Origin: Adiantum capillus-veneris | Lineage: Eukaryota; Streptophyta; Polypodiopsida; Polypodiales; Pteridaceae | Length of the DNA: 64,000 nt | Direction of reading: 5' to 3' | Assembly (NCBI GenBank): GCA_014529385.2 | Contig: CM043969.1 | Span: 17,179,446-17,243,445 of the forward strand | Shown: positions 1-11,691 of the stretch, in pieces | Layout: the number at the start of each line of letters is the position of its first letter | Position numbering within the stretch: the first letter of the stretch is position 1 | The notes under the pieces: generated by a model | What the model saw: only the letters and a program-made list of their open reading frames with translations | Databases searched by the model: none | What the model was told of the DNA's origin: nothing | Translations under genes and position numbers: made by a program

Positions 1-690
1 TTGGTAGTTACAAAAAGCACCATGATCTACTTGATTATAGCCAAATGGTGTATTTTGAGAATTCTACCTATTTGGTACCATTTATAAACTCTATGAAGCA
101 CCAAAAATGCCTCATTGGTAGCTACAAATAGTACCATGGTGTATATAATCACAATCACATGGTGGAATTTGAGAGTTCTACCTCGTTTCTACCATCCCTA
201 GGCTTTGTGAACTTGGGAAGGGGGGGGGGGGGGGGGGGACTTCACTATACTAAAAAAATGCCTATCATGTGGAATCAACATTAGGGATTATTTTATTGTA
301 TATTTTCTCACATTTTCACTTACAGAAGGGTGTTGAAAAAATGACCTCGAAAACTTTTTTATAGACTAAATAGGAAAAGGGTCCCTTTTATTAGTGAAAA
401 TATCATAGGTAAGGGATTTTATAAAAAGTCCTTGAATGCACGTGATATGTAGGTTTTACATATAGTGACCTCCCAAAGTTTGTGAAGCACCCATACGGCT
501 CCATTGGTACTTATAAAAAGTACCATGGCATATTTAATCCTTGTTAACTGGCAGAATTTGAGTAGTTCTATCTACTTGTGCCTTGTTAAGTACCAAAAAC
601 CCTCCATTGGCACTTGTGGAGAGTACCAAGTAAAACATAATTAGACACAAGTGCTAAATATGGAGAGTTGTACTTGTCAACTACTATCCG
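1..690. repeat. Degenerate minisatellite at left edge
   Basis: Imperfect repeats of a 'ttggtagntacaaaaagtaccatgg' type unit recur many times (for example near 1, 115, 508 and 606). The units carry mirrored GGTA/TACC ends. A poly-G tract of about 20 bases sits at 219-238. The block directly follows, in minus-strand sense, the splice-donor-like end of the coiled-coil exon at 798-1230. It is therefore probably intronic. No coding potential is visible. Confidence 0.7.
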
Positions 691-797
691 AAAACTTTAT
701 GAACCACCCAGAAAATTCACATAATACTTAAATTGCACTTGAAAACCTAAATGCAAGGTTTAATTTTAATACACAATGTATCGGTCTTGATGCATAC

Positions 798-1230
798 CTC
801 GATCAACATCGTCTCTAATATTTGATTGCTTGCATCAGCCCCAAGAACTATCAATGCACTTGAGAGAGCAATGATCTTTGCACCAATTACTATCACCTCA
901 TAATTAGATGCTCCTCCCTCCAGGCTATCTTTCAACGTTTGAAGATCATTCAATTTCCCTTGAAGCACTATTGTAGGTGAAGATGTTCCCTCTATCTTCC
1001 ACATGCTCTAACTTTTCTCTTGTAGTTTCACCTAGGATACATTTAGTGTTCTTTTCACACTCTCTAGTGTACTCTTTCTTGCAATCAACATAGGCTCCAC
1101 TTCGACCACAATTTGGAGGTTAAGAAAGCTACAATTTAGAATTGAATGAGGTTCCAAACTGCAAGACATAGAAGTTATCTCCCCATGCTCATTGAGAGAC
1201 GTCGGAGTGGATTGTGTGGTCTGAGTCATT
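798..1230 (-). pseudogene. Partial third copy of the cassette coiled-coil exon
   Basis: Minus-strand reading gives one continuous frame from about 1230 to 798, interrupted by two TAG stops near 1030 and 1006. It is a charged, heptad-like sequence (LQTLKDSLEGG, GKLNDLQ) that resembles in composition and layout the coiled-coil exons at 5685-6673 and 56290-57465. At its end a GTATGC donor-like site (792-797) lies where the left-locus exon has GTATGT (6674). A minisatellite follows in both cases. The homology rests on weak residue similarity plus this shared exon-end and repeat architecture, so it is less secure than the match between the other two copies. It is truncated by the window edge. Confidence 0.5.
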
Positions 1231-1246
1231 GAGAACAAGATGGGAA

Positions 1247-1277
<31 letters not shown>

Positions 1278-1545
1278 CTGCCGTGGCACCCTCCCTTGAT
1301 GAATTTTCCCCAACTTTTTCTCTCGGCAGCCAGCCAATGTAAAACGGGTGCCCCTTTTTTTCAACTTCAACTTCGGAGTGGATTGTGTGGTCTGAGTCAT
1401 TGAGAACAAGATGGGAAAGGGGGGGGGGGGCTGCCGTGGCACCCTCTCTTGATGAATTTTCCCCAACTTTTTCTCTCTGCAGCCGGCCAATGTAAAACGG
1501 GTGCCCCTTTTTTTCAACTTCAAGCTATGGCGGCCCTGTGTAGTG
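1203..1545. repeat. Tandem duplication (period about 171 bp) with poly-G tracts
   Basis: The sequence from 'ggagtggattgtgtggtc' (1204) through the 'gtaaaacgggtgcccc' segment is repeated from 1375. Both copies contain a poly-G tract (1247-1277 and about 1420-1430). The tract length difference shows that slippage continued after the duplication. Protein-like translations across this area are repeat artefacts. Confidence 0.85.
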
Positions 1546-1555
1546 AGCCGAGGAG

Positions 1556-2853
<1,298 letters not shown>

Positions 2854-3350
2854 CCAAATATTGTCATACCCCGCATGCTCATCCCAAAAACTAAGGCTTT
2901 TATGTGTTTCCGCCAAGACTATATGAAGGCAAGCCAATATATTACAAATGCATCCCATTTTTAGATGCTGCTACATGCATATAAGTTTTCCTAATCCCAT
3001 ATATGTAATTCTTTAAAAAAGACCAAACATTGTCATATATTTCCACAAATTCTTATCCAAAAAAAACCTGACGTTTATGTGATGCCACCACGACTACATG
3101 AAGGTACTACGTTTATTATAAATGCATCCCATTTTTTGATACTACTACAAGCATGATTGTCATACTAATCCCCAAATATATCTTTATGTAAAAAAAAGAC
3201 CAAATATTATCATATATTTCAACTCAAGCTTATCCCAAAACACCAGGATTTTATGTAATGTCATCACAACCATATGAAAAAACATGTCTCGTTTTTTGAT
3301 GCTGCTATATATTAATCCCCAACATGCCCTTATGAAATGCTTCAAAAAAA
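2854..3350. repeat. Degenerate tandem repeat, three units of about 170 bp
   Basis: Units start at 2854, 3023 and 3200. Each begins CCAAAYATTRTCATA and contains 'atgcatcccatttttwgatgctgctac' and a poly-A-GAC end. Divergence among units is high, so the duplication is old. Confidence 0.75.
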
Positions 3351-3718
3351 GATTAGTAAACATTTCCCATATGCTGCCATAACAACAATTATTCTTATTA
3401 CCAACGTAGTGATGATTTTGAGATATACACTAGCTACAACTGTATTCATAAATTCAACATTTATATACCCTTTGTTGTACCAATAAGTTATTAATAGATC
3501 CCAAAAATCTCAGTAGGCACAAAGACATACTTGATGATTTGAAGTGGCCGCCATATGTGTGCAATATTGTATGCATCAAGAGCTATTAAATATTCCATAT
3601 ACAACCATAAACAAAGCAGATACAACAAGGAAACTGGTTGCCTTTACTTTCCAGGTCAGATGAGCTAAGAGTCACACTACGATGGGGAACATCGTGCGTG
3701 TATGTGTGCCCTAGCATG

Positions 3719-3719
<1 letters not shown>
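3351..3719. other. Spacer, nothing recognised
   Basis: AT-rich sequence without a convincing ORF or repeat. It leads into the GT microsatellite. Confidence 0.4.
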
Positions 3720-3773
<54 letters not shown>

Positions 3774-3820
3774 CATTAGCGCTATATTGCAGCCTATTTG
3801 CAAAAAACAACCCTCTATAG

Positions 3821-3906
<86 letters not shown>
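3720..3906. repeat. Compound (GT)n microsatellite
   Basis: Two GT tracts (about 3720-3771 and 3823-3905) are separated by about 50 bp of unique sequence. Translations rich in Cys-Val or His-Thr are artefacts. Confidence 0.97.
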
Positions 3907-3907
<1 letters not shown>

Positions 3908-4559
3908 TGCCAATTTGTAGTAGGGGGAGGAATGTAGAGAATCACTATGCAGGCATTTATATATCACAAACCCTGAGTAGCATACTGAGGTGTATTGAAT
4001 TACATGCAAGCAGGAGTTTGGTAAGCAATAAACAAGGCATACTTTATTAGGTTGGAGAACTGCTACATGCAATAAGTTGGCTAGCTTAGTAGTAGTCCCC
4101 TCATGCATTTTACAAGATAAGTAGGGACAAATAAATTAGGAATGCAATTAAAAATAACTACATTATTGGACTGCATCCAATCATGTCTATTTACAAGGTA
4201 GGTTCAAATTTGCAAACAAGTAACTAGAAATCGTGACTTATATCAACCAAGCCATGATAACCGTCTAGTAATACACTACCCAAAGGATTTCTTGTGGATA
4301 CAATAATTCTTGAAGCAATTTTTTAAAGCATGAAATGACATATGCAAATAGTTCATCATGTTATAATCACACACCACTTTGAAAAAATGGTAGTCAGAGT
4401 AGTCCAACCTAATGCATTACAATTGCTATTTGACATACACAATATTAGCGTCAAACAGTGTCTGGGTATGTATTGTGAGTGCGTAAGTGGGTGCCTATTC
4501 CATTAAACAATCGAGATCCACCAATTTTATGAGTGTATGTGTGTGTGTGGAAGAGGTAA

Positions 4560-5650
4560 GGCTCTAGTAAAAACTGGCGATACAATGGGTGCATCACTTT
4601 CCAGTGGAAAACCCTAACTATTTTGTGGTGAAGCATCACTTTTAAGAGAAGCATCACGATGGTGCACCACTTTATACACACTTTTAAGGTACCGAATAAC
4701 GTTCTAGTTAAGAAGCACCACTTTATAGTCATGAAGACCACTATAAGTGGTCAACATCACTATAAAGTGGTGAACACAACTATAAAGCGGTGCTTCTTAA
4801 CTAGAACGTTATTCGGTACCTTAAAAGTGTGTAGAACCACTGAAACGTGCTGCTTCTTAACTTGAACGTTATTTGGTACAAAGTGGTAAACACAGAAAGT
4901 GGTGTTCACCACTTTTTGTGGTTCAAATGATATTTAAGTGGTGTTTATAGTGGTGAAGACCACTATAAAGTGGTCAACATCACTATAAAGTGGTGAACAC
5001 AACTATAAAGTGATGCTTCTTAACTAGAACGTTATTCGGTACCTTAAAAGTGTGTAGAACCACTAAAAAGTGGTGCTTCTTAACCTGAACGTTATTTGGT
5101 ATAAAGTGGTAAACACCAATACAATGGTGGTCACCACTTTTTGTGGTTCAAATCACATTTAAGTGGTGGTGTGTGATGGTCAACCACTTTCAGTGCTGTA
5201 GAACCACTTTTTAGTGATGCTTTACAAAAGTGCAATAATCTTTAGTTATGCATATTTGCTAAAAGTGGTGGTTAAGTGCTTTTAAGTGATGAATCTTTAC
5301 AAGGAGATACCACATTGTATTGGTGTAGCACCACTTTTTAGGAGTGTAGGACCAGTTTTAAGTTGTGTACAACAATTCACATCGGTGTAGCACAACTGAA
5401 CAATGATTCAACCCACTTTTATGTGCTGGAGCACCACTTTAAAGTGGTGAAGAAACACCAAAAGGTGATGTATCACCAGCAAATAGTGGTGTAGCAGGAC
5501 TTTTTAGTGTTACCTAACCAGTTTTAAGTGGTTGAGAACCATTTAGTGGTACACCACCACTTAAAAATTTTGCAGTACCACTGAGAATGGTGCAGAAATC
5601 ATTTCAACCACTTCTTATTGTTGATGAAACAAGTTTAATTATGGCTCATT
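4560..5650. repeat. AGTGGT/ACCACT minisatellite with higher-order repeat
   Basis: Dozens of degenerate 'accactttttagtggtg'-like palindromic monomers. A higher-order unit recurs with a period of about 223 bp ('tcaacatcactataaagtgg' at 4751 and 4974; 'ctagaacgttattcggtacc' at 4801 and about 5023). The block ends just before a splice-acceptor-like TTTTTACAG at 5684. It therefore probably lies in an intron or 5' region of the coiled-coil/RING gene. Confidence 0.9.
4677..4831. repeat. Near-perfect 52-bp inverted repeat (hairpin)
   Basis: The left arm 4677-4728 and right arm 4780-4831 are reverse complements at 51 of 52 positions. The loop is 51 bp (4729-4779). The arms contain GGTACC and AACGTT sites and are much longer than the surrounding short palindromic monomers. 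Confidence 0.95.
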
Positions 5651-5684
5651 ACATACTAACATGAATTCATATATGTTTTTACAG

Positions 5685-6673
5685 GGAGGTGGACAATACC
5701 AGGAGTGGCCTTACCCACTCAAACAAAATTTTGCTTCACCAAGGAAGATTTTCATACCGAATATGGGCTATGCTTGGTTGGCTAGGATCCGAAGCTCCTA
5801 TGTGATGATGATTCTCAGATGAGGAGTGGCTTAGGACATGTCTTTACAAGAACCACCAAAAGGAGAATATGCATTTAAAGGGGTTGAGGCCTGAAATGTA
5901 TGAAGAATGTCTCCTGCTATACCACAAAGTATATCAGGGAGCTCCCCAAAACAACGAGGTACGCGTGCATTTTGCACATGGATTTACGTGGCAGAAGTGC
6001 AAGGGCGCTGAAGATTCTGAAGGTTTAGTTGCATGGGCTGTGTATGTTGAAGGTGTTATCAAAATGTTACGCCAACAGAAAACTCTAAATAGGAAATTGG
6101 AGAAATGGAGGTCCACAAACGGTCCATGTCTTGGAAGCGAGTGGAAATTTAATGCAGAAAATATGCCTAATTACACTGACAGTACTGGCACAGGCTTTGA
6201 CTGGCCGACATACTCAGGTGGACATCAATGCTCAGGGCAGAGCTAAGGAGGAATTTCTAAAGAAGCGGGCCTTTGGCTCAATGGGAACATTTGGAATGTC
6301 AAATGTTTCCTCGACTACATTTTTTGCGTCAACGGCTGATGTAGCAGCTATTTCTAACATGAAGTCTAATGCTGCTGAAAAGTTAAAAGAGAAGCAGCAA
6401 TGTATCGAAGCAATAAAAATTGCTTTAGATCAATCAAAGACAAAGAGAGATGAGCAGGTTGGTTTGATGAGAGGCGCCGCCAAGATCGTAGAGAGACTGA
6501 ACAAGGATATGGAGGAAGTCAAGTTGCATAAGGCTGGGCTTGTACCAAACGAGGAAGCAATGGCAAAGCTTGAGACCTTGATTCAAATCAGAAAGGAGGA
6601 TCTCAAAGACATGGGACTTGATATTTAAGTGCACAATCTTGATAATCTAGGTGAAGAGGCAGCACAATTACAG
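5685..6673 (+). pseudogene. Coiled-coil exon of cassette gene 1 (left locus)
   Basis: An exon-like block runs from an acceptor (TTTTTACAG ending 5684) to a donor (CAG|GTATGT at 6674). In order it holds a short N-terminal segment (WPYPLKQNF, then MGYAWLARIR), a conserved block (SDEEWLRTCLYKN, RPEMYEECLLLYHKVYQ), and a long charged helix (SNAAEKLKEKQQCIEAIK to IRKEDLKDMG) typical of coiled coil. Frame changes are needed near 5815 and 6200-6240, and a TAA interrupts the frame at 6626-6628 before the donor. The minus-strand block at 56290-57465 shares the same blocks in the same order (KPEFYES, HHKVYQEPP, KKPIAWAMFTEEVV). I do not recognise the family. It looks like a decayed copy of a gene carried by a repeated cassette. 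Confidence 0.7.
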
Positions 6674-6898
6674 GTATGTAAGCTTGATTGTTCACCTAGT
6701 AGTAGTTGATATTACTTAAAAGTGGTTAAACTCTAATTAGAAAAAAATGGTTAGAGACCATTTTATATGGTAAAAGACCACTTAAATGTGTTTATATAAC
6801 ACTCTTAAGTGGTACCACATAAAGTGATGAAGACTCTTGAAAGTAATGCACAAACACTTATACTGTTTTATAAAGTACGCAGTGCTATTTTTTTACAG
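6674..6898 (+). repeat. Putative 225-bp intron containing minisatellite
   Basis: GTATGT donor at 6674 and TTTTTTACAG acceptor ending 6898. The interior carries 'accacttaaatgtg' and 'aagtggtaccacataaagtg' units of the same family as 4560-5650. The paralogous block on the minus strand (56290-57465) reads straight through the equivalent position without an intron. Confidence 0.6.
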
Positions 6899-7271
6899 GG
6901 TCAGCATGACACTTTGTTATGGGAAGTAGAAGCCTGAGTAGAAGTGTCAACGGGGCATCTTCGATTTGTGGAAACGATTATTAATTTTTTCAAGTCAAGA
7001 ATGCCTATCCTTCCTGTCAGGCCGCCTGCTCATTTGGGATCGGACAATAGCTGTGTGCAGTTAGGTGATTGTGTTGCTTGTGGGATGTCTATCATGCAGA
7101 CTGTTGTTACCGGTGTCTACATGCTCCGATGTCAACATCCGTATCACCCACTTTGTTTTGTAACTGCCTGTAAGTTTTCCGGCCAGTGTCTATTTTATGG
7201 ATGTGAGGAACCTTTAAAAGATGCTTTGAAGCTGCTGGCACCTAGAGAGGCAAACATGGATGAGCATGTTG
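6899..7271 (+). pseudogene. RING-like zinc-binding exon of cassette gene 1
   Basis: The open part (6944-7303) encodes a cysteine/histidine array: C43-x2-C46, C63-x-H65-x2-H68-x2-C71, C76, C82, C87 in that ORF's numbering. The order and spacing resemble a RING/RING-H2 finger, a fold usually used for protein contacts and ubiquitin or SUMO ligase activity. The first half of the array recurs at 56290-56562 on the minus strand with identical C-x2-C-x16-C-x-H-x2-H-x2-C spacing. An acceptor precedes the exon (ends 6898) and a GTACAT donor follows (7272). In exon frame a TGA near 6935 interrupts the join to the previous exon. Activity is inference only. Confidence 0.65.
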
Positions 7272-7365
7272 GTACATGTAATCAATGTTTTTATACCTTA
7301 TGATATGAAGCTGATTGTAGATTCATTTCTTGACCATTTTGTTTCTTTTCTCCATGTAATTGCAG

Positions 7366-8029
7366 AGAAGATCCAATGGAAGGCATCTTCGGATCTCCTG
7401 TTGATGGAATTGGTAATATTCTGTGGAACATTCTTCTCTTTGAATGTTCACATAACTTAATATTGAGTATTATTACATTGTCTTTTATGTAACACACTCC
7501 CAAGTTGGGTCATCACGCAAGCCCAATATTGATAGCATGTGTGGTGGGTGCGGGGATAAGAATGCATCCCAGAAACAACCAGGTGAAGACACTCCGGAGC
7601 AACAAAAGGCAACAAAAGGCAAAAAAAGGTCGAAAAAAGAGCAGATGTAGTGGGAGCTCAAGGTGACGCATCCAGAAGTCAGCGGAGGTGCCTCTGAAGC
7701 CAGAACTTGCAATGAACAAGGACGTAGAGGACACTGAAAAATCATCTGAGAAGCCAATTGAAAAGGATACAACAGTGAACTTGTCTGATGAGGACACGGA
7801 TCTTCTTATTTCAGATGTTTGTGCAGAGATTTTGGGGCGTAGGAAAAAGAGGAGCAACACTGAAGAGCGCGCCACACCAAAGAAAAAAGCTAAGGTTGCA
7901 TCCAAGCCTCCAGAGCCTACTCCAGGAGGTAAAAAATCCAAGGATCCTTCATCTGCTCGGAAAAAGACTAACCTCCAAGACACCAACCTTAAACCTCCCA
8001 AACCAAAGTCCCGCAAGAAACTTCTATAG
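7366..8029 (+). pseudogene. Lys-rich C-terminal tail of cassette gene 1
   Basis: After a TGTAATTGCAG acceptor (7361-7365) a small exon (to 7412) and a longer block follow. The block starts with a Cys-pair motif (CGGCGDKN, near 7540) and continues into Lys/Ser/Pro-rich sequence (GRRKKRSNTEERATPKKK) ending at TAG 8027-8029. A frame change and stop near 7660 interrupt it. The composition suggests a disordered, nuclear, possibly DNA- or RNA-binding tail. The right locus has a similarly basic tail in the equivalent position on the minus strand (53707-54300). It could also be a separate small gene. Confidence 0.5.
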
Positions 8030-8226
8030 CCCCTATTAACCTTTTGTGCTTTGTAGCCTCTTTGTAATTTTGTCTTTGTACCCTCATTTTGATGATAATG
8101 AAGCGACGGCTTTATTTTTCATTCACTAGATGTTTATTGCTCATTGATTGTCTATTTATTGTACTCATATTATTCATTGACTGTCTATTTATTGTACTCG
8201 TATTGTTCTTTCCGACCTCATCATGA

Positions 8227-9308
8227 GCATCTTCAAGTAGAGCTTATTTTTTCTCCAGTATCTCCTGCCAAGTGGACTGTTGCCATAGAAGTTCAGGAAA
8301 TTAATGAAATGGAAATCAATAGCCTGGAAGGTATACTTTTCAAGTGTATTTTGAAAAGGTTAATATGTTAGTCTGATTGAGGTTTTTAAGGCATGGTACT
8401 TGTCTATGGCAGAACTTAGCTGGATTGGATATGTTCAAGAACCAGATGAGAAGGTTGAAGACATAGCAGCTAAGCAAGATGCAGAGCAGGATGCAGATGT
8501 AACACCAGATAAAGTAGAGGAAGACCAGGAACAATTAGTTTGCCCCAAAATTGAGGAGATTTTGCCAAACTGCCCTGGATGGGGATATCTTGTTTAGAAT
8601 TTCTTCAAGATCAAAAAGCTCATCATCCTTGATCTCGATGGACTATTCATGAAACGAGATGTAAGCAAACATGATCCAAAGACTGGACAACTTAAACACC
8701 CTCCACGTCCAGCTTACGACAGAGTTAAACTAAAAAGAGTGGACGAGAAGTTATGGATCTACTACCGTAGAGATGTTGAGCAATTTGTTTGGGATTTGAG
8801 GCAAATAGCAGATGCAATGATTTGGAGAACTTGTACTACTGCTAACATTGAGCTAATCCTCAGTACATGTTGGCCAGACATATGGGAACATAGGACTGAT
8901 TACTTTAGGGATCTCTTCTCAAACTGGCAATGTGAGAAGTGGTCGTATTTTGAAGAGATTGCTAGAGCTCTAAGAGACCTTGCAAGTGAACCTATGTCTT
9001 TCAAGCCCCTTTACCATGTTTGGAACAAGTTTCCAGAATATGACTCCTCTCGGACATTGCTGGTAGATGACTCCAGATATAAAAATATGCGCAATGTCTG
9101 GGACAACTATATATGTCCACCCACCTTTGATCCTCTTGATGAAGACCAAGACCCTGATTACCTCATGTGCACACTGTTGCCATGGCTGTGCAGATGGGCA
9201 CTAACCCCCAATTCCCTAGAGTATACAAAGGCAAACCCCATCAGCAATCCCAAAGATGAACTTTCGAGTCTAGTCTTTGAGCACTTTGTTATAAATGGAG
9301 ATGAATGA
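8227..9308 (+). pseudogene. FCP1/NLI-interacting-factor-like HAD phosphatase, one in-frame stop
   Basis: Strong family features of the plant FCP1-type HAD phosphatases, which use an Asp nucleophile to dephosphorylate Ser in targets such as the RNA polymerase II tail. Motif I is IILDLDG (Asp codons 8631-8633 and 8637-8639). Motif II is MIWRTCTTANIE. A conserved Lys lies in MSFKPLYHVW, and the acidic motif is TLLVDDSRYKN. The tail YICPPTF..EDQDPDYL is also typical. The frame runs from an acceptor at 8411-8412 to TGA 9306-9308. A single TAG (8595-8597) lies 33 bp before motif I, and the same frame is open on both sides. A small upstream exon (about 8227-8331, SPAKWTVAIEVQEINEMEI) is possible. 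A start at ATG 8649 would exclude motif I, so a shortened enzyme would lack the nucleophile. A decayed paralogue lies at 52185-53060 on -. Confidence 0.8.
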
Positions 9309-9818
9309 GATTGTACATCTGTAATTAAGAAACGTTATATTGTGTACATTCTTGGTGGATATATAGATGTTTTTGGATAATTGTTGTAATATACTTTTTG
9401 TAATATACAGAAGTTCTGGCACTTTACAGGTCTCTGCACTATACATGTCTCTACACTTCTGAATGTCTCAAAACCACTTTTTAGTGGTGCTATACCCCTA
9501 AAACGTGGTTAAATTTTTATTGTGTTATTGCAACAATTTTTTTGGAACTGCAACACCATTTATTGGTGATGTTCGGGGGGAGTGGTGAAGCGTTCTTAAC
9601 CACTTTTCAGTGGTGCTAAACCACTTTAGCACCACTAAAAAGTGGTAAATTTTTATTGAGTTTTTCTGGAACTGCAACACTTTTTAGTGGTGATGTTTGG
9701 GGGGGGGAGGGGGGAGTGGTGAAGCATTCTCAAAAACCAACATGTCAATTCCATCGTACGTTTACACCAATTCCATCTTGTTCAATCTTTCACTAGATGA
9801 TATAAAATCAGATTTGAT
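9309..9818. repeat. Convergent spacer with minisatellite
   Basis: Spacer between the phosphatase (+) and the transposase C-terminal block (-). At 9470-9720 it contains AGTGGT/ACCACT monomers and two related 'gaactgcaacac...gtgatgttngggggg' units (from about 9545 and 9668). The start of the converging ORF on + at 9697 is a chance overlap. Confidence 0.7.
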
Positions 9819-10295
9819 TTACAATTCAAAGGGCATGCTATTGTATATTGCCTCATGGTTTTCATTGGAAAGTTCGAACACTTCTCCTATGCCGTCGAGC
9901 ACTACAGGCTCCATAGGGAACTTTATTGCCCTTATCAAGTGGGAATATATGAAAACTACTGGCTTGTTATCCCACAGCTCATACAAGTTTGCTTGTAGGG
10001 ATTTATACCAATGGCCCGTGACCATATAAGTATGCTTCTCTATCTTGTTTCCCCATGCATCAATTTTCTCGTTAGTTGTTAGGCCCTTAGCTACTACACA
10101 CTTCAAAATGTAGAAGTCAACAGCCTCCTCATTATTCTCTTCAGAAGTGACAACAAAATTGTCTCCATGTGTGAGAGCATCGCTTAAGGAGTCATAATGA
10201 CCTGCATAAGTGGCACCATGGAATTGCTCATCGTCTAAGTCTCTGTTGTCATGCAGCTCCACTTCCATGCTAAGAAATATGCCAAGAAGATTCAA
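9819..10295 (-). pseudogene. C-terminal accessory domain of transposase-like gene (left locus)
   Basis: An open 158-aa minus-strand frame. Blocks AGHYDSLSDALTHGDNF, DFYILKC, DAWGNKIE and VVFIYSHLIRAIKFP and the end EAIYNSM match the plus-strand region 51323-51850 in the same order (YAGHHDAL, GDNFAV, YYVLKCIE, DGWGNII, LLYSHLVRSIKIP, EAVYNSM). There this domain directly follows a DDE-like transposase core. Here the core is absent, and 10296-14190 holds unrelated sequence and minisatellite instead. The left gene is therefore an internally deleted derivative. The fold is unassigned; it is strand-rich and loosely resembles BAH-type modules. The frame is open, so this fragment could still be expressed. 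Confidence 0.7.
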
Positions 10296-10879
10296 TTTAA
10301 GCTTCTTGAAGCCTAAACATTAAGTGGTCAGTGATCAGGGCTTGATAACAGGCCAAGCTTAATGATTAATGTATGCTAGATGCAGCTTAAAAGGGCCAAC
10401 AAATGCCTCAATGATGCCAAAAAGGACTATGCTTGAAGTGAGCACAGATGGGGTATTATGATCTAGAACTGTAGTGCTTAAAGTTCTCTACCGGCCTGTC
10501 TTTACGGCTTGTCGATTGGAGCTACGGTGAAGAAGTTATGGCAGTTTAAAGTTCAAGTCGATATCGGATTGGGCAACTACAACTGAGGTGACCAAAATGA
10601 AATGAATTCACGGAACTAAAGTGCTCACTTTGTGGAATGCGTCGGTCTTTACAGATCAGTGATCAGAGTTTTGGCTGCCAAGATATCGCCAGTTTAAGGT
10701 TCCCCAGGGGCCGGTTCCGTGCCAGGTCGATCGCCTCGATCGGAGCGCCATCTGGAAATTTACAGCCTTAACAGATTTTGTATGCATTTTATGCAGTTTG
10801 AGAAGTCTAACGGGATTTACGGCGTGACAGGCAGAATCCACTATCAATTGTCACGACACTGCTGAGCTGGGTGATTTCG

Positions 10880-11130
10880 GGATTATTCGAGATGCTGTTA
10901 CGGACAATAAAATTCACGATGACATTGACAGTCGAGGGCGGCTGAAGAAAGATGTGGTGATTTGTGATTCTTTAATCGATGCGTATGCCAAAACTGATGC
11001 CTACTGCATTGCCTTGACCAGCATGTACGCCAATGCCGCCCTATGAAGTAAGCGCAGCGATGCTTAGCCGATATGTATGCCAAATGTGATGCCCTTCATA
11101 GGGCCGCCCAATGGCCGCCCAAGACAATCA
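10880..11130 (+). pseudogene. PPR-like protein fragment
   Basis: A + frame reads KKDVVICDSLIDAYAKTD followed by SMYANAA, then in another frame LADMYAKCDALHRAAQ. These resemble the LVDMYAKCG-type core of plant pentatricopeptide repeats, which form helix pairs for organelle RNA binding. Stops and frame changes occur within 250 bp. No flanking repeats of useful length are visible. It is best read as a captured or decayed fragment. Confidence 0.55.
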
Positions 11131-11657
11131 AATGGCCAATGATTTCCTACCCAAGCCATTAAGTCGGCCGCCCAAGCAACATAACAATTGCCGCCCGCCC
11201 AAAGGCTCACTGAATGGCTGCCCACTACCTTATTAAGTGTGTGAACAAAAGGAAAAAGGGGGACATGGCATCGTGCAGTAGAAAACGAGAGTGTGGAGGG
11301 AGACGTTTTTGCTCGCGACGGCCAGGGGACTACTCAGACGAGCGCGGTCCTGTGACGAGAAAGAATCAACATGCCATGGCGCAAAATTTCGGAGCTAGTC
11401 CCGCTCGATTCCGTGCTGGTCGGAACCTCCACCCCGAGCTTGCCACGTCATGGGTTCAGTTCCCATGCCACGTCAATGACCCCGACGCCATTGCAAAAAA
11501 AAGGCACGCCATTAATAGTGGGGCTTTTGCATGAAGCAATCGGGGGGAAGCAAAACGTGAAGAGGAGGAGAGGCGGCATAGCAAGGAAGAGAAGCACGAA
11601 CAGTTGGAAGAGGAAGGCTCTCCCTCTCTCGTGTTCGAGAAGGGTAAGCAAGGCGAG

Positions 11658-11660
<3 letters not shown>

Positions 11661-11690
<30 letters not shown>
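11661..11690. repeat. (CT)n microsatellite
   Basis: Short CT tract; the Ser-Leu ORFs around it are artefacts. Confidence 0.9.

Positions 11691-11691
<1 letters not shown>

Noticed and set aside
8595-8597. Stop codon corrected by U-to-C RNA editing as in fern organelles
   Set aside because: The surroundings are clearly nuclear (LTR elements, LINE, microsatellites), and such editing is known from organelle transcripts. Plain decay is simpler.
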